NCBI GenBank assembly: GCA_009684525.1
Contig: WKKR01000005.1
Location: 62,001 to 126,000 of the forward strand
Reading direction: 5' to 3'
Source of the DNA: Geobacter sp.
Lineage (GTDB): Bacteria; Desulfobacterota; Desulfuromonadia; Geobacterales; DSM-12255
Length of the DNA: 64,000 nt
The notes beneath the pieces were generated by a model. It worked only from the letters and a program-made list of their open reading frames with translations. It had not been told where the DNA came from and did not search any database. Positions 37,101-44,575 of the stretch are shown in pieces. Position numbers and translations under genes: made by a program. Numbering within the stretch: position 1 is the stretch's first letter; every line of letters starts with the position of its first letter.

Positions 37101-37610
37101 GCGGAACGGATCGAGGGCGCGGTTCTCGGCAGCGAGCCGGAGCAGCAAAAGCTCCGTGGCGACCTGCCGCTTCCGGCCGTGGGCTGCATCGTCGGCAAGA
37201 AGCCAGTCAACAGGGGACTGGACGGCGCCGAAGAGGAGCTCGTTGCCGGGGAAGAAGGCGCAGAAGCGCTCCGCCACGGAGAAGAGCGCGGGCGAGCCGC
37301 AGGGAAAGCCGGCGTCGGCAAGGGCGCTCTCCAGGATGCCGGGGCACTGCTCCTCGGTGTAGCGCCTGATGATGTAGCGGAATATCCGCCCCTGCAGGGC
37401 ATAGAGGTTCAGCATGCCCGCCTGTACCGGCACGCTGCCGGCGGGAAGCTGCCGGGTGAGCCGGACGGCCAGTTCGCGGAAAAACATGATGGCGGGAAGC
37501 CGCCGCTCCCGGATGGTTGCGGTGGCGGAGCCCAGCTCCAGCTCGTTCCAGAGCCTCTGTGCAACCGGAATGACGAAGGGGAAATACTCTGCCTGACTGG
37601 ACCGTTTCAT
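34128..37610 (-). CDS. Large GH13 (alpha-amylase-family) protein
   Basis: The 1160-residue protein has a GH13 catalytic barrel flanked by long helical N- and C-terminal regions. The four conserved regions are visible: DMVPNHTG (about 408), IIRFDAAMTLAK with the nucleophile Asp (about 527), LLLAEAFW with the acid/base Glu (about 591) and FMNNPDEKTA with the third Asp (about 652). So it should be an active alpha-glucan hydrolase or transglycosidase. No signal peptide is evident, so it is probably cytoplasmic. It is the first gene of the run GH13-PPDK_N-KaiC/PPDK_N-lipoprotein. The ATG at 37610 has a GGGGGG site. The subfamily cannot be set from sequence alone. Confidence 0.82.
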   Translation of the reverse strand: MKRSSQAEYFPFVIPVAQRLWNELELGSATATIRERRLPAIMFFRELAVRLTRQLPAGSVPVQAGMLNLYALQGRIFRYIIRRYTEEQCPGILESALADAGFPCGSPALFSVAERFCAFFPGNELLFGAVQSPVDWLLADDAAHGRKRQVATELLLLRLAAENRALDPFRPILDDRELAATSSYPQVVGGVERQLAAAPAVEPFEFTLPELLRLPLLAAPDSLYDQLEFIRTRWRAVLPEELLVEIQSAFAVVQEESRIFAPRGEPGGAPVLEFGPGRGGVNDYYPEPELFSADVDWMPNVVLIAKMVYVWLGQLSLQYGREITRLDQIPDAELDRLARWGVTGLWLIGLWERSPASQKIKQITGNPEAISSAYSLFDYAIAADLGGEAALWNLRDRALKRGIRLASDMVPNHTGIYSKWTVEHPDWFVQLDYPPYPTYSFGGPDLSFAPEVSLHIEDGYWDRTEAAVVFKHYDHRDGRTRYIYHGNDGTSTPWNDTAQLNYLNPEVREAVINTILHVARMFPIIRFDAAMTLAKRHFQRLWFPQPGHGGIPSRAEHGMTREEFDAAMPEEFWRQVVDRVAAEASDTLLLAEAFWLMEGYFVRTLGMHRVYNSAFMNMLKMEENAKYRQTVKNVLEFNPQVLQRFVNFMNNPDEKTAVEQFGKENKYFGACVLLVTMPGLPMIGHGQVEGFHEKYGMEYKRAYWNEAVDEHLVREHEWRVFPLMRRRWLFSGAENFVFYDFWSEGHVNEDVFAYSNRSGDQRGIIAYHNRFASTSGWIRSSTSFAAKNAAGETELRQTTLGHALGFKGDGRHYYLFRDYASGLEYIRNGRELCEQGLFVAMEAYEYHAYLDFREIWDDEYGTWGKLCHQLQGGGVPSMNEEVKQVRFAALIDLARGLLDRHHGLLTGDFGELDAAGMKAARTAFGDDLAAFMAALAEQAELTDAAPLPLAQAVLKELSFLEGLCSAKGAQAETLTGYTARLLAFAWLSLHRCGELEGPEEMAAASAELVTTYGLFRPLQEELYAEGGGKDDPLAALDVPSLVNLFLVLLHWQELLTLPATDQEEWLDELLSDREAAAFIGRHASGGFDWFIKERWELLVSWLALTALVSEAGAAKSGKVPAARKKAIDTVQKALTARAAAAGYRVDRFLAGLGNGGHGEP

Positions 37611-37886
37611 GCACCCCCCTGGGTGTGGATCAAATGAAAAATGCAACGTCCAGGCCGGAGTTTCCGGAAAGGACGACATATGGGAAAAGTCCCGAGCATC
37701 CTGTCTCGACGGGGAGACGGGACACTCGTGATTATGACACAGCAGGGGCGAGATACAAGCCTAAAGTGAATCCCGCGCCGCTGCCCACCCCTGGCAGAGG
37801 CAGGACAGGACTGACGTTTCCGTTTGCTTTCTCCCGGCAAACCGACTAGCATGGTCTCCCGATACGACACCCGCGAGGGAGCCCTC

Positions 37887-39305
37887 ATGAACGTCCTGTT
37901 CGTCCATCCCTACGGCAGCAACTGGATGGGCACCGGAAAAGACATCACCACCATCTTCAACCTGATGCCCCCCCTGGGTATGATGAGCATTGCCGCCTAC
38001 CTGGAGGCACGCGGCATCGCCACGGAGATCATCGACTGCTACGCCTCCCCCATGACGGCAGAGGCGCTGGTGGCCGAGATCCTGCGCCGTCGGCCGGACG
38101 TGGTCGGCTTCTCCTGCACCACCTCCTCCTTCCTGGAGGGGTACGGAGTGGCGAGCCTCCTCAAGGAGCGCGCCCCGGAGATCGTCACGGTCTTCGGCGG
38201 AGCCCATGCCTGTTCCGTGGGGGTCGGGCTGCTGGATTCGTTCCCGGCCGTGGACTACCTGGTGATCGGCGAGGGTGAGCAGAGCTTTTACGAGCTAGTG
38301 GCAGCCGGCTGCCGCAACGTGGAGACCATCCCCGGCATCGGCTTCCGCAAGGAGGGCATCGGCACCCTGTCGGCCGTCCGCGAGCATATCGCCGACCTGG
38401 ACACCCTCCCCTTCCCGGCCTATCACCGGCTCCCCCGCTTCCCCGAGCGCTACACCCTGCCGCTCTTCAGCTACCCCACCTCCCCCAACACCAGCATCAT
38501 CTCCAGCCGGGGCTGCCCGTACCAGTGCTCCTACTGCGACCGCTCGGTCTTCTCCCGCGGCTTCCGCTTCAACTCGCCCGAATATATCGTCGAACACCTG
38601 AAGATGCTCAACCGCGATTACGGCATCCGCCACGTCTTTTTCTACGACGATCTCTTCACCACCGACCGGAGCCGAGTGGCCCGGTTCTGCGAGTTGAAGG
38701 AAAAGGAGCGGCTGGCGGTGACCTACAACTGCATCGCCCGGCTGGAGCACGTGGATGCGGAGCTGCTCGCCCTCCTCAAGCGCTCCGGCTGCTGGCAGGT
38801 CAACTTCGGCATCGAATCGGGCGACCCGGAAGTGATCAAAAAGCACCGTACCTTCTACGGCCTGGACGACGTCCAACAGAAGCTGCAGATGGTCAGGCAA
38901 ACCGGCATGCGGGTGAAGGGGCTCTTCATGGTGGGGCTGCCGGGGGAAAACGAGGTGTCGATCCGGCGGACCATCGACTACGCCCTCCAGCTCCCCCTGG
39001 ACGAGATCAACGTCACCAAGTTCACCCCCTTTCCCGGCGCTCCGCTCTACGCCACCATCCGCGAGCAGGGGAGCTTCGACGAGGAGTGGCCGCTGATGAA
39101 CTGCATGAACTTCGTCTTCGTCCCCCACGGCATGACCAAAGAGCAGCTGGAAGGGCTCTACGACGAATTCATCCGCCGCTTCTACCACCGGAGCCGCATC
39201 CACTGGGGCTATACCACCATGATCTGGAAATCTCCCCACAGCATCCTGACCTTCCTGCGGCATCTGCCGGAGATCCTCGCCTTCGAGATGAAGCAGAAAT
39301 GGTGA
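37887..39305 (+). CDS. B12-binding radical SAM protein
   Basis: The 472-residue protein has an N-terminal cobalamin-binding (Rossmann-like) domain (MNVLFVHPYG; LPxLGMMSIAAYLE-like start) and a radical SAM barrel with CPYQCSYC (about residue 207) binding the [4Fe-4S] cluster. The C-terminal part ends with hydrophobic and basic residues. The closest families are BchE/HpnJ-type and lipid-modifying B12-rSAM enzymes, but the substrate is unknown. The start at 37887 has a GAGGGAG site. Four bases separate it from the PagL-like gene, so it belongs to a small operon linked to outer-membrane lipid modification. Confidence 0.88.
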   Translation: MNVLFVHPYGSNWMGTGKDITTIFNLMPPLGMMSIAAYLEARGIATEIIDCYASPMTAEALVAEILRRRPDVVGFSCTTSSFLEGYGVASLLKERAPEIVTVFGGAHACSVGVGLLDSFPAVDYLVIGEGEQSFYELVAAGCRNVETIPGIGFRKEGIGTLSAVREHIADLDTLPFPAYHRLPRFPERYTLPLFSYPTSPNTSIISSRGCPYQCSYCDRSVFSRGFRFNSPEYIVEHLKMLNRDYGIRHVFFYDDLFTTDRSRVARFCELKEKERLAVTYNCIARLEHVDAELLALLKRSGCWQVNFGIESGDPEVIKKHRTFYGLDDVQQKLQMVRQTGMRVKGLFMVGLPGENEVSIRRTIDYALQLPLDEINVTKFTPFPGAPLYATIREQGSFDEEWPLMNCMNFVFVPHGMTKEQLEGLYDEFIRRFYHRSRIHWGYTTMIWKSPHSILTFLRHLPEILAFEMKQKW

Positions 39306-39309
39306 CCCC

Positions 39310-39897
39310 ATGAACCTGCCACGGATCATCCTGCTCCTGGTGCTCCTCTGCACCGGGGGGACAGCGGCCAGTGCCGCCGACATCGCCTCTGCCGACGGCG
39401 AGCTGGCATTCCTGGCCGGCTACGGCATCACCCACCCGGGGTTCGGCGCCACCCGGACCGAGGTGCAGACCCTGGACGCCATCCTCCGCTACGGTCATTT
39501 CCTTTCCCCGGAAGTCGGCCGGGGGGCGTGGTGGCAGGGACGGCACGAACTGCTGCTGGAGCTGCCGCTCCACCTGGCCGTGAACCGGGACAACCGGGTG
39601 ATGACCGGCGGCTACCTGCTGGGGAGCTGGAAGTTCACCGGCCTGGCCGATGAAAAGCTGCTGCCATACCTGTTTGCCGGCGGGGGTGTCCTCTTTGTCG
39701 ACCTGGGGCTGCCGACCATGGGGAGCCGTCTCGACTTCTCCTACCAGGGGGGCGTCGGCGTCCAGTACCTGCTGAAAAAGGGACTGGCGGTCATGGGAGA
39801 ATACCGTTACCACCACGTCTCCAATGCCGGCACAGCAGAACCGAACGAGCCGCTGAACGGGAGCAAGTTCCTGTTTGGATTGACGAAATTCTACTGA
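39310..39897 (+). CDS. PagL-like lipid A 3-O-deacylase
   Basis: The 195-residue protein has a signal peptide (SAADIASA region) and an outer-membrane beta-barrel pattern of alternating hydrophobic residues. The conserved C-terminal HxSN motif (YRYHHVSNAGTAEPN) carries the His-Ser-type active residues of PagL, followed by a final strand ending in FY. PagL removes the 3-position acyl chain of lipid A. Overall similarity beyond the motif is modest, so a broader acyloxyacyl hydrolase-related role is possible. It starts four bases after the B12-rSAM stop. A GC-rich hairpin (GAGCCCCGC/GCGGGGCTC, 39976-39994) lies 80 bases beyond its stop. Confidence 0.75.
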   Translation: MNLPRIILLLVLLCTGGTAASAADIASADGELAFLAGYGITHPGFGATRTEVQTLDAILRYGHFLSPEVGRGAWWQGRHELLLELPLHLAVNRDNRVMTGGYLLGSWKFTGLADEKLLPYLFAGGGVLFVDLGLPTMGSRLDFSYQGGVGVQYLLKKGLAVMGEYRYHHVSNAGTAEPNEPLNGSKFLFGLTKFY

Positions 39898-40045
39898 TTC
39901 ATTTTTCCGTGCGATCCGAGTCAACCGAATGCAACCGACTGCGTTACACCCGGTACAGAGCCGATTCCCATGAACGAGCCCCGCTGCGGGGCTCTCTGCA
40001 CCGGCACGGCAGAAGCCGCGCCCAATTGAAACCAGGAGGAATACC

Positions 40046-40729
40046 ATGAAAAGCAAACTCATCATTGCCGCGGTCGTCGCGGCCCTTTCGATCCCGGCAG
40101 TCAGCATGGCAGCCCCGTCCCGGCCGGGCGGATACGTCTCCGGCTTTCTCGGCGCCAGCATGGCCAGGGATGCCGACGCAACGACAATAGACTATGGCAC
40201 CCTTACCACCTACAACGACCGGATCGAATACGACCCCGGCATCTTCGTGGGAGGCACCGGCGGTTATGACTTCGGTTATGTCCGTGTCGAGGGAGAGCTC
40301 TCCTACCGGCATGCCGAGTTGAAATCCGTCGTCGACAGGGACACTGGCGACTCTTACCACAATATGGACGGCAACCTGGGGGCGCTGGCCATGATGGGTA
40401 ATGCCTTTTTCGACCTGCACAACGACACCCCGGTCACCCCCTATTTCGGTGGAGGGCTCGGCCTGGCCGTCCTGAATCTCAGCGACACCTACGGCATCAG
40501 CGCCAGTACCGGATCGCGGGATTTCCTCTACTCCGAAGGCGACGACACCGTCCTGGCCTACCAGGCAGGCGCCGGCGTGGAGATCGCCCTCAACCGGAAG
40601 CTCTCCCTGGATGTGGGTTACCGCTACTTCGGCACCTCCAAGGCCACCTTCGACAAGGATATCTCCCGCACCACCGACCTGAAGCTGGAAAGCCACAACG
40701 TGGCAGTCGGGCTCAGGGTGAAGTTCTAG
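40046..40729 (+). CDS. Outer-membrane beta-barrel protein (OmpA/Opa-like porin fold)
   Basis: The 227-residue protein has a signal peptide ending SMA-AP and a pattern of amphipathic strands with aromatic girdles (YVSGFLGASMA, GYDFGYVRVEGELSYR, TPYFGGGLGLAVL, LSLDVGYRYFGTSKA). The last residue is Phe (LRVKF), the usual C-terminal signal for BAM-assembled barrels, predicted as eight strands. Function is unknown; such barrels often mediate adhesion or pore formation. The ATG has a CAGGAGGA site. A strong terminator follows. Confidence 0.87.
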   Translation: MKSKLIIAAVVAALSIPAVSMAAPSRPGGYVSGFLGASMARDADATTIDYGTLTTYNDRIEYDPGIFVGGTGGYDFGYVRVEGELSYRHAELKSVVDRDTGDSYHNMDGNLGALAMMGNAFFDLHNDTPVTPYFGGGLGLAVLNLSDTYGISASTGSRDFLYSEGDDTVLAYQAGAGVEIALNRKLSLDVGYRYFGTSKATFDKDISRTTDLKLESHNVAVGLRVKF

Positions 40730-40757
40730 CCTCGCTCTATTACCCATCGACGTAAAG

Positions 40758-40791
40758 AAGCCCGTCCGGAACGCCTCCGGGCGGGCTTTTT
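40758..40791 (+). terminator. Rho-independent terminator of the beta-barrel gene
   Basis: AAGCCCGTCCGGA (40758-40770) pairs with TCCGGGCGGGCTT (40776-40788), followed by TTTT. It lies 28 bases after the stop codon. Confidence 0.87.
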
Positions 40792-41103
40792 CGTAGCAGC
40801 AACTGACCAGACGTGCACAAGGCACGGAGCTACGGCTTCCGCGCCTTTTTTGCGTCCGGGCATCTTCACGCCGAGAGCGGGTGGACCGGACCGCCCGGTC
40901 CAGGCCGCGTTTTTTGGGAAGAGAACGCCATGCTGCTCATGAAAAAATGTCAGTTTGCGTGATGCAAACAATGCCATATTTGGAATCTGGGCTGATGTGC
41001 AGTCATAAGTCGCTGATATGACAGATACCGGCACGGAGCTTACCAGCATCTGACTGTATATATGATGCTTTTGCCAGAAAAACCCGTTGCCAAACAGTAG
41101 GAG

Positions 41104-41300
41104 GTGGTGTAGTACTTCTCAGTAAGCTGCGGGAAGCCTGTGGGGCTGGGCTTTGAAGTTGATAGTTCGAGAGTCACGTTGCCATTTTGGATGCCAGACC
41201 CCGGAGATTTGACCCAGTTCTTTGAATTGAGAAAATTCCTTTCCGTTGTCGACGGTCAGCGCCTGCCGGAGAACTTTCAAAAGGTATCACCCGACTTCTC
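41104..41300 (-). pseudogene. IS30-type transposase remnant
   Basis: Read on the minus strand, this stretch encodes LKVLRQALTVDNGKEFSQFKELG (cited in part), which matches the DNGKEF catalytic-Asp region of IS30-family transposases. Traces of the following WQR...E-region continue in shifted frames, and a stop interrupts both ends. It is under 200 bases of a gene normally near 1 kb, with frameshifts and stops, so it is inactive. The surrounding spacer (40792-41329) shows no intact gene. Confidence 0.6.
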
Positions 41301-41329
41301 GTTGGGATGAGTAAAACAGGAGATAGTTG

Positions 41330-41917
41330 ATGTCTCTAGAGTTACAGGATGGAAGATGGTCTATGTTGTGGCGTTACCACGACCGGAGTATGGAGATAGC
41401 CACTCAGCTTTTGGCTTTCAGCCGTATGGCAGTAAGAGATAGGGGTGTTTTCTGGCACCTTAAGATTCGGTGGAATATCCAAATCGAAAACTTGATGCAT
41501 GACTTCTGCTACGCAGTTCGAAAAGGAATCGAATTGACAGCGAAAGTTCATCCTGAAATTTCAGACGTAGCTAAAACCTGTTTTCCCCACGAAGAAGGAG
41601 GTTTTGTGAAAATACTCGGGGAAGGTAGAATTCAGCTCTGCGATAGGTCGTTTTGGTGGATCGTCAACAGAATTATTCATTCGAGAGACACATTCGTAAA
41701 AGATCAAACAATAGACGAGTACGTAAGTCCTGAACCACCTCACTACATAACAAATACATTTTCACCAAAATTTTTTGGATTTTTCTCTGATCTAGACCAA
41801 GATAAAGAATTTCGTTACGTTGAAACAGAGGAGCTATTACAGTGCTATCTTGGTGTTATTGAACCGGTGATTGCTGCAGAATTAGAAAAGTGGCGGGAGG
41901 ACCCTCTTTATCTTTAG
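41330..41917 (+). CDS. Hypothetical protein in an AT-rich accessory stretch
   Basis: The 195-residue protein is not recognised. It is rich in aromatic residues (SFWWIVNRIIH, PPHYITNTFSPKFFGFFSDLD), soluble and acidic at the end, and has no signal peptide. The base composition is clearly more AT-rich than its flanks, and it sits next to the IS30 remnant and the second hipBA, suggesting recent acquisition. The ATG at 41330 has an AGGAG site seven bases ahead; a TTG one codon earlier is less likely. Confidence 0.7.
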   Translation: MSLELQDGRWSMLWRYHDRSMEIATQLLAFSRMAVRDRGVFWHLKIRWNIQIENLMHDFCYAVRKGIELTAKVHPEISDVAKTCFPHEEGGFVKILGEGRIQLCDRSFWWIVNRIIHSRDTFVKDQTIDEYVSPEPPHYITNTFSPKFFGFFSDLDQDKEFRYVETEELLQCYLGVIEPVIAAELEKWREDPLYL

Positions 41918-42078
41918 GCATTGCTGACTCCCCCCCCTCCCTAGGAAGAGCAGAGGAGTCTGCTGCCCTTGGCATGCGACAATATTATTAGTGAAGTTGC
42001 GCCGTCCCAGCCGTTAGACGCCAAGGAGATATCTTGACGGTGAATTCAGATTGCAAGTGCACCACGAAGTAGCTGAAC

Positions 42079-43281
42079 TCATGCCGACAAGGTATCCGTC
42101 AGGCCTTCGTTCCAGACGACCTTCATCCGGTTCCCCACCTCCCGGAACTCCGGGTGCTCCTCCATATACATAGCCAGTATGCCCAGGGTATTGTTCACTC
42201 CCTCCGCCATCTCTTCGAAGATCTGGCCGATCTTTCCTACCGGCAGAGCCAGGTGTGACACCGCAAATTTCTCCAGAACCTTCCGCGGCCACCACTTCTT
42301 GGTTCCCGCCAGGGAAAGCGCGGGGACGTCCTTGGGGATGTACGCCACCGTCGTTACCATGTCATATACCGGCGCCAAGCGGACCGGTTGCCCAGGCCGC
42401 TCATACAGCACACCGAAATTTTTCAGATGGGCATCGCCATTCCGTATCATGCAGGAAAGTACGAGCGAGGCGAAAAATTGCTCGCGGGCAGCTTGCAGGA
42501 ACTCTCCTGACACGTAATCCTTGATGGTCCGCGCCACCCGCTCATAGGTGCTGCCGTATTTCTGGGCTGTACCCAGGGCCTGCAAGGAACACATATCCTC
42601 AAAACCCAGGGAATATCCTTCGGCGGCCAGATCGAACCGCTTCATCACGAAAAGTCCGCCATTTTCGGAAAGATGGAATTCCGGTACCGGCAGACCGGCT
42701 CGCTTGGCAGCGGTCATACAAAAGAACTCATTTGCCGCCAGTTGCGGATAATCGGCTCCCCAGGATTTCACGATATACCGGCCAACGGCGGCGGTTCCTC
42801 GTTCAGTCGCATCCAGCATGACTTTTGGCTGCACACCGGAAACGCCGGAGCGGAGTGCATACCTCGCTACCAGATCGTGAAACAGTTCCTCGGTGTCAGG
42901 GTATGACAATAGGTCATCCAGCGATTCAGCAGTTTCCACGACGCCGGGAGCAGTATCCCCTTGCAGGGAAAAGCGATTGCGACCGATCTGGTTGCCGCCG
43001 GTAACGCGAAGAATGGTCAAATCGTCTTCACCGGCGAGCTTGGCAATGGCACGCCGGATAGCCTCAAGCAGCGCCCCTTCCGGCAGGTTCATCTGGAATA
43101 TCGGGTGTAAATCCCGACTCAGCCAACTCTCCAGGCGCACCGGCATGGTAAGCGATACCTGGGCATCCGGTGTCGCTACGGACTGATCATAGACAAAGAC
43201 ATACTGACGCTGGTCCGGAGTCCGATCCAGAAGACCGGCCCGACAACCAGCGGCCCATACTGCCAGGAGATTAGCACTCAT
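42079..43281 (-). CDS. hipA: HipA-family kinase toxin (system 2)
   Basis: The 400-residue protein has the HipA N-terminal subdomain (SLTMPVRLESW, HPIFQMNLPEG) and a kinase C-terminal domain with GVQPKVMLD (ATP loop) , EFFCMTAAKRAGLPVPE, FVMKRFD, and the catalytic loop MIRNGDAHLKNFGVLY followed by LAPVYDMVTT. All catalytic elements look intact. It belongs to a different branch from system 1, by its MSANLLAVW start. The ATG overlaps the antitoxin stop by four bases, so the two are translationally coupled. Confidence 0.9.
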   Translation of the reverse strand: MSANLLAVWAAGCRAGLLDRTPDQRQYVFVYDQSVATPDAQVSLTMPVRLESWLSRDLHPIFQMNLPEGALLEAIRRAIAKLAGEDDLTILRVTGGNQIGRNRFSLQGDTAPGVVETAESLDDLLSYPDTEELFHDLVARYALRSGVSGVQPKVMLDATERGTAAVGRYIVKSWGADYPQLAANEFFCMTAAKRAGLPVPEFHLSENGGLFVMKRFDLAAEGYSLGFEDMCSLQALGTAQKYGSTYERVARTIKDYVSGEFLQAAREQFFASLVLSCMIRNGDAHLKNFGVLYERPGQPVRLAPVYDMVTTVAYIPKDVPALSLAGTKKWWPRKVLEKFAVSHLALPVGKIGQIFEEMAEGVNNTLGILAMYMEEHPEFREVGNRMKVVWNEGLTDTLSA

Positions 43282-43517
43282 CTCTCGCCCCTCAACTCAT
43301 CCAAGGTCGGCGGTGCTCCTGCCGACCGCACCCGGAGTTCGAGATTGAGGTACTCCATCATCCTGATCAGCTTGCGGACGCCGATTTCCTGGACGGTTCC
43401 CGATTCGATCTGGCTGATCGTAGTACGGCTCATCTCCAGGTCCTTCGCCATCTTTTCCTGGGATATCTTCCGACGCTTGCGCTCTTTTCGTATTTCTTCC
43501 CCGATCTCGAATAGCAT
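43278..43517 (-). CDS. hipB: HipB-like XRE antitoxin (system 2)
   Basis: The 79-residue protein is a compact XRE helix-turn-helix: IGEEIRKERKRRKISQEKMA, KDLEMSRTTISQIESG (cited in part), then a short C-terminal extension (RKLIRMMEYLNLELRVRSAG) that would contact HipA. It probably represses its own operon through the inverted repeats at 43528-43582. It begins the operon, as usual for hipB. Confidence 0.87.
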   Translation of the reverse strand: MLFEIGEEIRKERKRRKISQEKMAKDLEMSRTTISQIESGTVQEIGVRKLIRMMEYLNLELRVRSAGAPPTLDELRGER

Positions 43518-43527
43518 GATTGCATTA

Positions 43528-43582
43528 TATATGAAACAATTAGCCCTTACAACCCATTATTGTTTTATATGCAAAACAATTT
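43528..43582. promoter_or_regulatory. Operator and promoter region of hipBA system 2
   Basis: TATATGAAACAAT (43528-43540) and ATTGTTTTATATG (43559-43571) form an inverted repeat with one mismatch. A third AAAACAAT half-site follows at 43573-43580. The arrangement, 11-65 bases upstream of the antitoxin ATG, suits cooperative binding by HipB dimers. Confidence 0.6.
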
Positions 43583-43700
43583 AACCGGCCCAGCAACAAT
43601 CATTTTTGTCCACGGGGTTGCTTGCCATTGAAAAACGGTATGGTATCCCTTACCCATAAACGATCCCGGCAATCATGCCAGCCTATTCCCGGAGGTATCC

Positions 43701-44309
43701 ATGTTGAAAAAATCCGTCTCCAGTCTGCTTGTCCTCCTGCTCACCATGACCTGCTCCATCCTACCGGCATTGGCCGCAGACGAAAAACCGCTGCCAAAAC
43801 CCGATGTGCTGACGGAAGAGACCATCTCCACCGGGACCAGGCTCTCAGCCTATGACACCCTCATCATCCGCGACTTCAAGACCGACGGGGCCGAATACAC
43901 CAACATCGACGAAGAGGAAAAACCCAAGGTAGAAGCAATGAAGCCGATGCTCGTAAAAGGGCTATCTGACAGCCTGGAGATGGAGCTCAAGAAGCGTAAG
44001 CTCTTCAAGACGATCCGGAAGAACGGCGATGCCAAGGGGAAGGCCCTGATCCTGGAAGGGGAATTCGTGGAATTCAACGCCGGCAACCGGGCCGTGCGCT
44101 TCTGGGTCGGTTTCGGCGCCGGCAAGACCTACCTGAAGGTGAAAGGCCGTATCCTGGACGCCGAAACAGGGAAAGAACTCGTTGCCTTTGTCGATCGCGA
44201 AACAGGCTACAAAGGCTCCATGACCATGGAAAACTTCGAAGGCCTTTTCCCCAGCCAGGCGTTGAGTATCGGCGAAAACCTGGCCCAGTTCATCGAAAAA
44301 CTCTACTGA
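43701..44309 (+). CDS. DUF4410-type secreted protein
   Basis: The 202-residue protein has a signal peptide (cleaved near ALA-ADE) without a lipobox. The mature domain (YDTLIIRDFKTDGAEY, LVKGLSDSLEMELKKRKLF, GKALILEGEFVEFNAGNRAVRFWVGFGAGK, shown in part) matches the DUF4410 pattern, a predicted outer-membrane-associated GNA1162/CsgG-like fold. Its function is unknown. The ATG has a GGAGG site at good spacing. It is followed by a strong terminator. Confidence 0.78.
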   Translation: MLKKSVSSLLVLLLTMTCSILPALAADEKPLPKPDVLTEETISTGTRLSAYDTLIIRDFKTDGAEYTNIDEEEKPKVEAMKPMLVKGLSDSLEMELKKRKLFKTIRKNGDAKGKALILEGEFVEFNAGNRAVRFWVGFGAGKTYLKVKGRILDAETGKELVAFVDRETGYKGSMTMENFEGLFPSQALSIGENLAQFIEKLY

Positions 44310-44319
44310 CGACAGCCAA

Positions 44320-44365
44320 GGTGCAGCATTTGCATCTCACGAGCAAATGCTGCACCGTTTTTTTC
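44320..44365 (+). terminator. Rho-independent terminator after the DUF4410 gene
   Basis: Perfect 14-bp stem GGTGCAGCATTTGC (44320-44333) / GCAAATGCTGCACC (44343-44356) with a 9-base loop, followed by GTTTTTTTC. It lies 10 bases after the stop. Confidence 0.92.
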
Positions 44366-44430
44366 TTCCCCCCTTCTTTCAATACGACAAACATCAGATA
44401 TTATCAATATGTTACAGTCAATAGATGCAT

Positions 44431-44446
44431 TGGCACATGCATTGAA
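44431..44446 (+). promoter_or_regulatory. Weak sigma-54-like element upstream of the peroxidase gene
   Basis: TGGCACATGCATTGAA matches the -24 box perfectly, but the -12 GC is GA. It lies 130 bases before the ATG. It could be a degenerate or non-functional RpoN site. Confidence 0.25.
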
Positions 44447-44575
44447 ATTGCACTGAATGGGGGAGTATTTTCTCAAAAAGGAGGTGAGAGAGGAGGAATG
44501 TTCTTTCCGTTACTGGGAAACGGATTTAATGAAACAGGATTTCAACGCTAAGAGCGTGGAAAAAGGAGGAGTACT

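Noticed and set aside
40792-41049. Minus-strand frame of about 107 codons after the beta-barrel gene
   Set aside because: Overlaps a terminator and has no recognisable start site or domain.
44497-44550. 17-codon leader-like ORF before the peroxidase gene
   Set aside because: It has a GAGGAGGA site, but it is too short to support without conservation.
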